From contig CM038043.1 in NCBI GenBank assembly GCA_021397845.1, positions 123,775,013-123,839,012 of the forward strand: a stretch of 64,000 bases of DNA. Reading direction: 5' to 3'. This stretch comes from Areca catechu. Its lineage: Eukaryota > Streptophyta > Magnoliopsida > Arecales > Arecaceae. The notes below the pieces were generated by a model that saw nothing but the letters and a program-made list of their open reading frames with translations, searched no databases and was not told the DNA's origin. Shown here in pieces: positions 55,840 through 64,000 of this stretch. The position numbers and the translations under genes are program-made. Position 1 is the stretch's first letter. Every line of letters starts with the position of its first letter.

Positions 55840-56470
55840 ATGGATAACCTCGAAAACCAAATTAGGATCCTCATTGAGCAGATTGTCAAGATGAACCAAA
55901 GATTTGATGGACTTGAAACAAGGCTAGGAACTTTGGAAAGGACCCAGGAGACAGACACTGAACCAGAGTCTGAGTCACCTCCCCACCCTAGGAGATTCTC
56001 TCAATGTGATTCCCCTTTAGAGGCTGAGCCCAGAAGAGCCCCACATCTTAACCCAACCCAAGAGGTTCACCCTAGGAGACCTAATCAGGAGCCCATGGAC
56101 CAGGAAGAGGAAGAATTACACGAGTCTGATGACTTGTTAGGAGTAGTTAGGTGCATCATGACCCAGAACATAGTGCAAGAAGATTGGCATAGGACTAATA
56201 TCCTACAAACCTTTATCAAATTAGAGGATAAGGTGTGCAGGATCATAGTAGACAGTGGGAGCTGTATCAACGCCATCTTATTGAGTACTGTCAAGTCCCT
56301 AGGATTGACCCCAGTTCCCCATTCCAGCTCTATAAGGTCTCATGGATAGATTCGACTTCCATACCTATCAAGTCTAGATTCCAAGTTTTGATCAAATTGC
56401 AATCCTATGAGGAAGAGATTTGGTGTGATGTCCTTCCCATGGGAGTTAGTAGCATTATTATCCTAGATTG
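55840..56470 (+). pseudogene. E gag C-terminal/protease piece
   Basis: ATG 55840 opens MDNLENQIRILIEQIVKMNQ (short coiled coil), a Pro/Glu-rich stretch, then VEDWHRT-like and KVCRIIVDSGSCINAILLST with the protease DSGS motif. A frameshift near 56330 is followed by YKVSWIDSTSIPIKSRFQVL, EEEIWCDVLPMGVSSIII and a stop where ILGRPW is expected. The usual capsid part and zinc knuckle are absent. Confidence 0.75.
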
Positions 56471-57730
56471 ACCCTGGCTTTACGATCATGATGCTATCCT
56501 TTTTGGTTGGACCAATACCTGTGCCTTTTGTCACCGTGGGAAGAAATTTGTAATCAGTCCAACTCAACCTAAGGATCAGGCTAAAAGAGGATCTAGTAGC
56601 CTAAAGAAAAGGAAGCCAGGAATTGACCTGATCAAGGCCAAGGAGTTAGAAAAAAAGGTTACTAAGGGAACCCCTACTTGGATCTTGGCCATTAAAGATA
56701 ATCATGAGCCGACCCAAAGAGAACACCCTCTAAAAGCAGTTGAGGCTCTGAACGAATTTGATGAACCCTTTGAAGAATTTTAGGGAGAAAAGGCTGAACT
56801 TACTGAGAATTTAAATAAAGAAACCCTTGAGCCCAGTGATAACTTTAAGTTTGACAAGGTTGAACCCATTGAAAATCTAGAGAAAGAAACTCCTGAGCCC
56901 ATCGAAGAATCCAAAGGAGACATCTATGAATCAAGTCTATTGGAGGAGTTAAAAAAAGATATTATTGAGGAACCCAACCTTACAATTAGAGCCTTACCTG
57001 AGGAGCCACTAGAAGAAAGTTCACTTATAGAGCCCAGTCCTAAAATCTAGGAACCCGAGGAATTTATTGAGGATTTGGCTTATTTAACCCAGTACCCTCA
57101 AGAAGAGCCCACTCCTTTAGCCTCAACTCGAGACCTCATTCAATTCTTTATAAAGAGTTCATTCCTCTAACCCCAATTGATGACCTTTTTCTGGAACTGA
57201 CTAAGTCTTCCTTTCTTGAAAACCCCGCACTTTCAATGACCAAATTTTCCATCCTTTAATTTGACCTTGTCACCCATAGATCGATGCTCAAATATTAAGG
57301 TCATCCGAGTAACCAAGGTATGTTTCATGCTTTCAATGACTGTCCCAAGACTTCGATTTTTATATCCTGTCATACCCTAAGGTTTCCAATGTATCCCAAA
57401 CTTTCAAATTACACTTTGTTGAGGTCGTTCAGTTGCACTAGTTCTTTGAGTATGTTAGGTTTGCGACCTACTTTTGGAAGACCTTATGGCATTTGGTAGG
57501 GATCCATTGTAAATTCTCATGTGCATGCCAGACCAGGATAAACCTAGAGAGTCTATAGTCTGTTAAGTTTAGGCCCAGAGAGTCCAATAAAATTCCTCTC
57601 AATAGGAATGCATAGTTGAGTCTGCAATTTGTTAGGTATCAGTATGAGTCTTAGAGTCCACAGTCATTCGCATAGCATGCATAAAGAGATTAGCTAAAAA
57701 ATTAATCTAAGTAATAATACATATAAAAGA
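56471..57730 (+). other. E acidic linker and unassigned stretch; RT region missing
   Basis: 56471-57170 reads on one frame as an acidic Glu/Pro-rich linker (EEPLEESSLIEPSP and similar) after CAFCHRGKKFVISPT. 57240-57730 shows no domain. A full Gypsy element would have about 3 kb of RT, RNase H and integrase here. Confidence 0.6.
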
Positions 57731-58063
57731 TTGGTTGATTCTCGAAAGCGAGCCAAAGAATTTGAGATAGAGGATTCTGTAATGATTAGGCTTAGGCTTG
57801 AACGGTTTCCACCAGGAACCGTTAAGAAACTTCATGCTCATGGAGCTGGCCCCTTTAAGGTGATAAAGATAGTTGGCCCTAATGCCTATGTGCTTGAGCT
57901 ACCCTCGGATTATGGTATTAACTCGACTTTCAATATCTCAGACTTAGTCGAGTATAGGGAACTGGCAACCATACCCAGTGAGCCATTTGGGCCTGACCTA
58001 TCTTTTGAGAGTGAACCCAACCCAGAGTGTCCACCTCTAATTTTACCTGAGAGAGGAGAATAG
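57731..58063 (+). pseudogene. E integrase C-terminal region (GPY/F-type module)
   Basis: MVDSRKRAKEFEIEDSVMIR, RFPPGTVKKLHAHGAGPFKV, GPNAYVLELPSDYGINSTFN, ISDLVEYRE. The LHAHGAGPFKVIKIVGPNAYVLELP stretch is the classic GPY/F fold that follows the integrase core in many Gypsy elements. It is open to 58063 and rich in acidic residues at its end. Confidence 0.8.
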
Positions 58064-58270
58064 ATCGAGCGTGTCCTGGATGATCAAGCTATCACCACCC
58101 GAGGCAAAGGCTATCAGTGTTACTTGGTCTGTGGCAAGGCAGCTGGAGTCTGATGATTCTTGGATTACCCAAGAGGACTTGCAGCACCTCGACCTCGACC
58201 TTCTTGAGAAATATCAAAGCCAAATCAACCCTTACTTTACAGGATCGAGTTCCTCCCACCCTAGGAGAAT

Positions 58271-59891
58271 TGATATGGGCACCATGATTAGATAGAGGCT
58301 CCTCAGTCCTCTATGAATCTCTGATTAGGGTTTTAATCTATTGGATCCTGTAATAAGGCTTTAAGCCTAAGCAATTTGCTTTTGAGTCATCTAATTTGTT
58401 TCAATTTTTGTTTTAGTCATGTATCTTGGCCAATTTGGTCAAGTTAGGGTTAATGGGTCCTGTAATTAGTTGAACTGGTTCACAAGCTCAAGTCAACTTG
58501 AAGTTGGGCTCAAGCTTGTTTGAAGTTGGGTCCACAAGTGGGCATTCAAGTCAAGCCTGATTGTGGATAGGTCAAGCCCTCTCTCCATGCCAAGTAAGAG
58601 CGCCACCTCAGCTCATGGAGTACCACCTCATCAATACCACTTGGCATGATGAAGTGCCACATCACCAAGCCACTTGGGTGGCCAAGAGAAAATGGAAGCT
58701 TCAAAGTCAAAGCCATGTGGATGCCCCATCAAGCCTCTCCTTGATCCAAGCCAACAACATCCCCACCCCACTCCCCACATCAAGCCCTTTTCCAAAGAAG
58801 CATGGTCGGCCAAGGAAGGCTCTTCAAATCAAAAGAGCAGCCCTTGATTCTTGAAGACAACATCCCTATCCCACTCCCCCTATCAAGCCTTTTTCCAAAG
58901 AACCATGGTCGGCCAAGGAAGGTCAAAAGAGCATCCCTTGATTCTTGAAAACAACATCCACCCTTCACTCCCCCAAATCAAGCCACTCCACCAAAGCACA
59001 AGCAAGGATCATGATTGGCCAAGAGAAGAGCTGAATTTCAGATTTTGGGCACTCCCTTGATGAAGACTTGTAACTTTTTCTTCATTTGAATTTGAATGGG
59101 ACTTAGAAGCCTATATAAAGGGCCCTACCCCTTTTGTAAAGTTAGTTTTGATGAAATGAAAATTTGAGAAGTTTCTTTTTTTTTAGCCCTTGTCTTCTTA
59201 AACTCGAACTCTGACTCGGAACTCTGTGAGAGAGTACCTTTGTCCTTTGGGACATTGAGGGGTGAGAGGTCCTAAGTTACCTTCTTCCTTCATAAGCCAC
59301 CAATCCATCTTCAAGCTTGGACACCCCTGGAAGATCCACCTAGATGGCCAACGAGAAGAGCCCTTCTCGACCGCCATCCCCAACTCTTTTCTCCATCACT
59401 TCTTACTTTCTTATACCCACTTCTCGCTATTTTCTAACCCATTCACTTGGTTGCTCGCAGGTCCTCTAGGTGCCATGGATAGAGGAGTCGGTCTTCCTTG
59501 CCTTCGGGACCATCGAACGAAAAGCCGACGAATCCATAGGGTCGAAGGCTTGATCTTCCAGGCCGCATCTGCGAGTATGAGTGAACTCGGCATCAAGCGC
59601 ATCTAAATCTTCAAGGTTTGCACTCCCTAGTCTCCTAAGTTGGTATTGTATTAGAGCTAAGTCCTATCGAGGTTTCCAAATCCTGGGATCCTTTTCTTAT
59701 CACTGTTTAGGGGCTATGTTTGCATGCTAGAGTCTCTAATTATTATGCAAATCCCTAAATCTATTCTTACTTTGAATTTGGAAATCGGTCAATCCCCACA
59801 AATATAAAAATAAAAAAAAGAAAATCACAAGCATATTATCTTAGTTAGTAGTCCCGCATCATGTTTGGTATCAAAGCTTCATCCTGCATCA
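58271..59891 (+). repeat. E 3' LTR
   Basis: 1621 bp, TGATATGGGCACCATG...CCTGCATCA, TATATAAAG at 59112; internal PBS-like copy reads TTGGTATCAAAGC at 59865. Confidence 0.88.
59112..59120 (+). promoter_or_regulatory. TATA box, E 3' LTR
   Basis: TATATAAAG; the 5' LTR has TATAAA at 54033. Confidence 0.55.
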
Positions 59892-60090
59892 CACTCCAAG
59901 CCTGGAAACTTACGAAGCCCGGCACTCTAAGCCCAAAAACTTATGAAGCCTGGCACACAAAGCCATAAGCAGTCTCGCCTTCGAGGCCAGAAGACATCAG
60001 CCATCCTACCTTCGAGATCAGGAGACATCAGCAGTCTCGCCTCTTAGGTCAGGAGACAACAGCAGTCCCACCTTCGAAGATACTCTATTG
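59892..60090. repeat. G3 minisatellite, right part (31-bp then 32-bp units)
   Basis: Two more units of the GAAGCCCGGCACTCTAAGCC type, then a different unit of about 32 bp (AGCAGTCTCGCCTTCGAGGT plus CAGGAGACATC) repeated four times to about 60085. Confidence 0.8.
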
Positions 60091-60596
60091 CCTTGCTCAT
60101 AGTCCAGAGATGTCGATGGGAACTCCAAGTAATCCCTCCATCTGTCACCTGACTCACAGCCTGGCGAAGCAACAAGATCCAGAGGCCTTGCATTCTGGCT
60201 TGAATGGCCTCAAAAATCAAAAGTAAGAGGACGAGGTGCTCCCAAGGACTTTCATGCCCATCCTAAGGCCTTAAAGTAGGCCTGGAGCTATCAAGGCCTA
60301 AAGAAGGCACATGCATAACAATTGAAGGAAAGGTGGTATGGAATTACACCAAGTTCATCAACCTATTTTCTTAGTGTAAAGATAAGACCCCTGTACACTC
60401 TAAAGAATTCCCTGAAAGTACTTCAAAAAAAAAAAAAGAGAGAAGAAAAAAGAGAAGAGGGAGAGGGGCTAAGCGAGGAACAGTAGTTGAAGGAAAAAGA
60501 TGTTTCATTAACAAAATTCTCTTTACAACCTTATGAAGGCCCCTGATAAACCGAGAGTCCTCCCAAGATTTAAGTACAAAAGTAGAAGAGAAAAAC
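60091..60596. other. G3 spacer, unique part
   Basis: No coding; contains an A-rich run at 60424-60460. Confidence 0.5.
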
Positions 60597-62637
60597 CTAT
60601 GCATCGGTCACCGGCTCCTTCCCTAGCCGGCGAGTGACCTCAGTCACCTATGGAGCATCCTGGGTAGCTTCGGATTCCACCTCGACCTCAGCCTTTTCTA
60701 GCTCCGGCCCTACCTCGATGATAGGCTCGCCCTGCTATCCAAGGAATGGGAGAGAAGGCTAGATGTTGTCCAGCCCCTTCAGCCCATAGAAACGAGAGGC
60801 CTTATTCTTGAAGTCTCTGAACCCTAGTGGAAGGAGTCTAGAATGGCTTCGGCAACCTCATCCTTAAAGGCCTGGAACACTATGAATTTGGGGATTGCCT
60901 TGGCAGCTTCTTTTTGGCCATCTCCATCAATGCAACGGTCGTTGTGGCATTTTTTGCCAACACCACGACCCTGGCCATCAGCTCCTCTAGTTGAGCCTGG
61001 AGGGTCTATGCTCTGCCCTTCAGGCGGGCCACCTCCACCACAGAGGTGGCCACCTATTCGGCTCGACGGGAGTCGACACCCCTCTCCTCAACCAAGGCGG
61101 CCTCGAGCTCGGCCACCTTCTTCTCAAGCTCAGCTACCTTGGCTTGGGCACTGGTCAACTGAGCCTCTAGCCCTTAGGCCAGGCCAGACAGGCCCCGGGC
61201 CTCATCCCTCTCCCAGTGGAGGTGAGTCTTGTGCTTTTCTAGCACTCCGGCAGGCATCCCGTAAGAGCTGCATATCGATCACCACCTGCACCAAGAACGA
61301 TAATTGACTCCCCTTATGGAAAGGGTGGAAAAGGAGGTATAGATCTAGAAATGGCTTACTGACATCAACTGGGCAAATGCCTCAGTGGCGAGCCCCACCA
61401 CTGGCCTAACTACCTGATTCTACTGGTCCAATGGCTAAATCAGGGAGTTGAGGAAATCTTCTGCCAGCTTCCCATCTTGGGATATCATGGAACTTATGGA
61501 AAGGATGACGGTGAACCTCTTAGCTTCCTGGCTCGGTGCCTCAGGTGGTCTAGTCAGGTTTGGTGTACCCTCATGCAAAGGCATCACATTTATGGGACTG
61601 TCACTGGTGGCTCTGGCCCTAGGTTGTGGAGGCGGTACCTCGATGGCAGTAGATCCTGCCACTCTCAGTGCTTTTGACTGGGTAGATCATCACTGCAGGG
61701 AGAGGCCACTGGAGATGGAGGCGGAGTCCCCTTCGTAGTCCTAATTTCACCCCTGGGCTGCCTGGCAAGGGCCTAGACCCTCGATCGAGACGGTGCACGA
61801 GGGGCGGCTGGCCCTCTCGTGTCAGGCACATCGTAGGGCCCCCATCTCGATTGCTCTCGGGCCTTTTTCCCGGGCTCCCCCTCAGGCTCTTCAGCAGCAG
61901 CCCTCTTTTAAGACATCCCGTGGAGCTCCTTGAAGCTAAACCTTGTTCCTTTGACACGAGGCAGATAAGTTAGCCTTATCCCTGGATCGCGCCCATCGCT
62001 GAGAGAAAAAGAAGTTTGATGATGAGTTTTACCCTGGGGCTGGGTCTGGATGACCCCAGCTTCGGTGAGATTCTGCTTGCATAGCAAATCTCGAGGAGAC
62101 GGGACCTAGGAGGAGACAAGTCAGTCAAATATTTCCCTATCGACCAACTCGACCACAGACTATCGATTGGGAGAAGTGTCCGGGTCACTCCAGATCCAGT
62201 TCACTCCTTCAACCGAGGTGAAAAAGAACTTGTGCTTCCACCCCTTGATGGAGGTGGCTAGTCAAGCTTGAAACACCCCTTATGGGGAGACATGGACCAC
62301 CACCCATTATCAAAGGGATGGTGCTTCAGGATAAACAAGGCCCTGAAGAAGGAGAAGCAGGCGACGATCCTGTTGTGACTACAAAGGACAATAAAGCATA
62401 AAATGGTCTGGATGGCATTGGGGGTAAGCTGGGTTGGAACTAGATGGTAGTTTCTAAGGAAGGCAAATAAGAATATGTGGAAGGGAAGACAAAGACCCGC
62501 AGAGAAGAAGTCTTCGTATAGGGCTATCCGGCCCGGGCCACTAGAGGTGACCCTATCCTCCGGTCCAAGAATAGAGAGTCGGATGGAGTTAGGGACCCCA
62601 AATGACCTCCAAATGTGGAGGAGATCCTCGTCCATCA
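60597..62637 (-). pseudogene. G3 antisense extra ORF (putative gypsy-type transposon protein)
   Basis: On minus from the SIRE-LTR junction: MMDEDLLHIWRSFGVPNSIR, GPGRIALYEDFFSAGLCLPF, YHLVPTQLTPNAIQTI, FSFFRALFILKHHPFDNGWW, all matching the G2 ORF (GPGRIAFYEDFLLGG, FRLVPAQLAPNAIRVI). Then a degenerate Ala/Pro part (61740-61960), an intron at 61359-61286, a coiled-coil stretch (AKVAELEKKVAELEAALVEE at about 61150-61090), and an acidic tail ending KEPVTDA and TAG at 60597. Several stops. The N-terminal 60 or so residues seen in G2 are cut off by the SIRE-like LTR. Confidence 0.75.
61286..61359 (-). other. Intron in the G3 antisense ORF
   Basis: On minus: donor GATGTCA|GTAAGCCA, acceptor TTCTTGGTGCAG|GTGG, 74 bp. 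Matches the 76-bp intron of G2 in position relative to the coiled coil. Confidence 0.65.
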
Positions 62638-64000
62638 TGTTGGCTCTAGCCCTTGATTTTGATGACTAACAAAACATTGAGTACATATTTTGTACTAATG
62701 TTTCAATTGTAGTTATAAGTTTCAGGATATAGGCACCTCAAATTCTTAAAATTAAAGTATCATAGCATGCTTTGGAAGTCGAGCAATTTTCTTGATTTGA
62801 GAAGACTTCTCAACTAAAAAAGGCCACAAAATTGTTCAATTATGGTTTACAAAAGTTATTTTTAAGTTTCCTTAAATATCCTTGTGAATTTGGGAAGTTT
62901 GGCACTTATTTTTAGCAATTGCAGAACCAAGTGTCAACACCTGACAGTCCAAGTATCGATACTTTAGAATCTGGCATGCAAAAATTCTTCACTAGCATGC
63001 CAAGTTTCGACACCTGAAACTCAAGTATCGACATCTAAGATTTCAAGTGTCGACTTAAGGCCTGAGATTTTTGAAAATACAGAACTTGCCATTTGGAGTA
63101 TTTTTTTGTCACGTGTCAACACCTATGATTCAAGTATCGACACCTGAAAAATCAAGTGTCGATACCTGGAAGCCAAGTGTCGACACCTAAAAGCCAAGTG
63201 TCGACTTACGAGTTCTGACAGCTCCAACGGATCTATTTTCTGAGTTACAGATTTCATCTTTTCAAGCTCCCAACGACTAGTTTTGATCCTCCAACGATCT
63301 TAAACCATTTCTTGGAAGTTTTTGAAGTATTTAAGCTTTACCAAACTCATTCATGAAGCATTGAACTCTATTGAATACACAAGATAAATATTCTTTCAAG
63401 AACTTCCCTTTCAAAAGCCAAAAAGGAGAGATTCCATTCAAAAATCTTACAAGCCCATCTTCTCAACTTTTCCAAAGTAGCTTTGAAGAGATTTCAAAGA
63501 GAAGTCAAATCGAGCAATCAACAAGATCCTCAAAGCTTCCACATTCCACTTTTTGAAGAGAGTATAATTGTGCTTTCATTCTTGTATCTTTAACTTTATA
63601 CTTTGTTGACCTAGCTTTCAAGAGTTTTTGAAAGTAGGTTATTGAAGTTGTTGGTGAGCCAAAGGTACAAAACCAACTAGGGTTTTACTTGTGAGCCCGA
63701 AGACAAAACAAGTTGTAAGGATGTTAGTGAGCCTAGGTGATAAAACCAACTTAGGTTTTGACTTGTGAGCCTTAGAAAATAAGTCGGCTATAATCTTTGA
63801 AGAGATTATAGTGGAATTTTCCAAGAAAAACTTGTGGAGTGGACGTAGGTGCTTGGAGTGCACCAAACCACTATAAAACATTGTGTTTATATGTGATTGC
63901 TCTTTCCTTTACTTGCACTTTATTCCTTACATTTAATTTTCTGTTGCATATCTTTGAGTGCTTAATCACATTGCTCACAAATACTTCTTGACCAAGCATA
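62638..64000 (+). repeat. SIRE/Maximus-like Copia LTR (runs off the window)
   Basis: It opens TGTTGGCTCTAGCCCTTGATT, then TTGATGACTAACAAAAC, the usual SIRE LTR opening, and breaks into the G3 antisense ORF. It contains a ten-copy GTCGAC-type motif array (62928-63210) and a typical late-LTR stretch near 63850-63960 (GTGCACCAAACCACTATAAAAC). The end is not reached. Possible target bases CATCA precede it. Confidence 0.7.
62928..63210 (+). repeat. CAAGTGTCGACACCT motif array, 10 copies, 21-22 bp spacing
   Basis: Starts at 62928, 62950, 63002, 63023, 63045, 63110, 63131, 63153, 63174 and 63195. Core AGTRTCGACACCT with variants. Confidence 0.8.

Larger units (their letters stand above)
53191..59891 (+). 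mobile_element. E: Gypsy element with lost RT/integrase core
   Basis: LTRs 53191-54798 and 58271-59891; duplication CACTC on both sides (53186-53190, 59892-59896). PBS TTGGTATCAGAGC at 54802. PPT context CCCACCCTAGGAGAAT before the 3' LTR. Internal region: leader, gag-protease piece, acidic linker, integrase tail; RT, RNase H and integrase core are absent, so it is a deletion derivative. The duplication lies in a repeat that itself contains CACTC, but the two sides rejoin into a regular repeat unit. Confidence 0.88.
31380..62637 (+). mobile_element. G3: Tat-type Gypsy element, host of five later insertions
   Basis: The pieces in order are 5' LTR 31380-32508, PBS 32511, gag 32597-33596, end of pol 36612-36850, spacer with minisatellite (51184-51289, 53085-53190, 59892-60090), and antisense extra ORF (62637-60597). 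It lies within the C2 integrase. Interruptions are a Copia fragment, solo LTRs S1 and S2, G2 and E. The far 3' LTR is not in the window because a SIRE-like LTR begins at 62638 inside the antisense ORF. Target sites of S1, G2, S2 and E rejoin into continuous G3 sequence when the insertions are removed, which is the strongest support for this reading. Confidence 0.75.

Noticed and set aside
60843..61307. 154-codon plus-strand frame at 60843 as a gene
   Set aside because: It is the reverse complement of the G3 antisense-ORF coiled coil on the minus strand.
62928..63210. CRISPR-like look of short repeats with regular spacing
   Set aside because: Repeats are short and degenerate, lie in a plant LTR, and the 'spacers' are only 6-8 bp; no cas genes.

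Overview
The window reads as plant nuclear DNA: Ty3/Gypsy and Ty1/Copia retrotransposons with primer-binding sites for plant initiator-tRNA-Met, the Tat/RIRE2/Grande-type Gypsy layout with an antisense extra ORF, and one exon resembling a plant DUF3754 gene. A large-genome angiosperm is likely, perhaps a monocot, but the species cannot be fixed from sequence alone. I see no bacterial-type operons, CRISPR, rRNA or tRNA genes.

Layout. 1-199: start of a SIRE-like LTR (minus strand). 200-3900: the only candidate host gene, exon 1 of a DUF3754-type protein (3249-3381, minus), with a decayed, extremely A/T-rich DNA transposon in its putative first intron. 3900-4603: an LTR-like block with a TATA box. 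4604-9986: an LTR and internal start of an unplaced retrotransposon (PBS at 9784), split by a complete non-autonomous LTR element (NA1, 5753-9127, target duplication ACCTA). 9987-14125: Copia element C1 (5' LTR, PBS, gag remnant). 14126-22944: Gypsy element G1 (minus), missing its 3' end. 23050-31379: Copia element C2 (5' LTR, gag, protease, start of integrase), holding non-autonomous element NA2 (25414-28126, duplication CCATG).

31380-62637 is one Gypsy element, G3 (plus), cut up by later insertions: a SIRE-like Copia fragment (about 33597-36611), solo LTR S1 (36860-38581, TCCTT), complete Gypsy element G2 (38589-51178, minus, CTTCC), solo LTR S2 (51290-53084, GAAGC), and element E (53191-59891, CACTC). 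With these removed, G3 reads 5' LTR, gag, (lost middle), end of pol, minisatellite, antisense extra ORF. At 62638 another SIRE-like LTR begins and runs off the window.

G1, G2 and G3 share a design: gag-protease-RT-RNase H-integrase on one strand, then a tandem-repeat spacer, then a convergent antisense ORF of the putative gypsy-type transposon family (Transposase_28-like N-terminus, coiled-coil C-terminus). In G2 and G3 that ORF keeps an intron at the same place. All coding regions carry stops or frameshifts, many of the CAG-to-TAG type expected from cytosine methylation decay. The main value of the window is the well-resolved insertion history, a higher-order repeat inside the G2 LTRs, the spliced antisense ORF, and a conserved extra primer-binding-site copy inside one LTR family.
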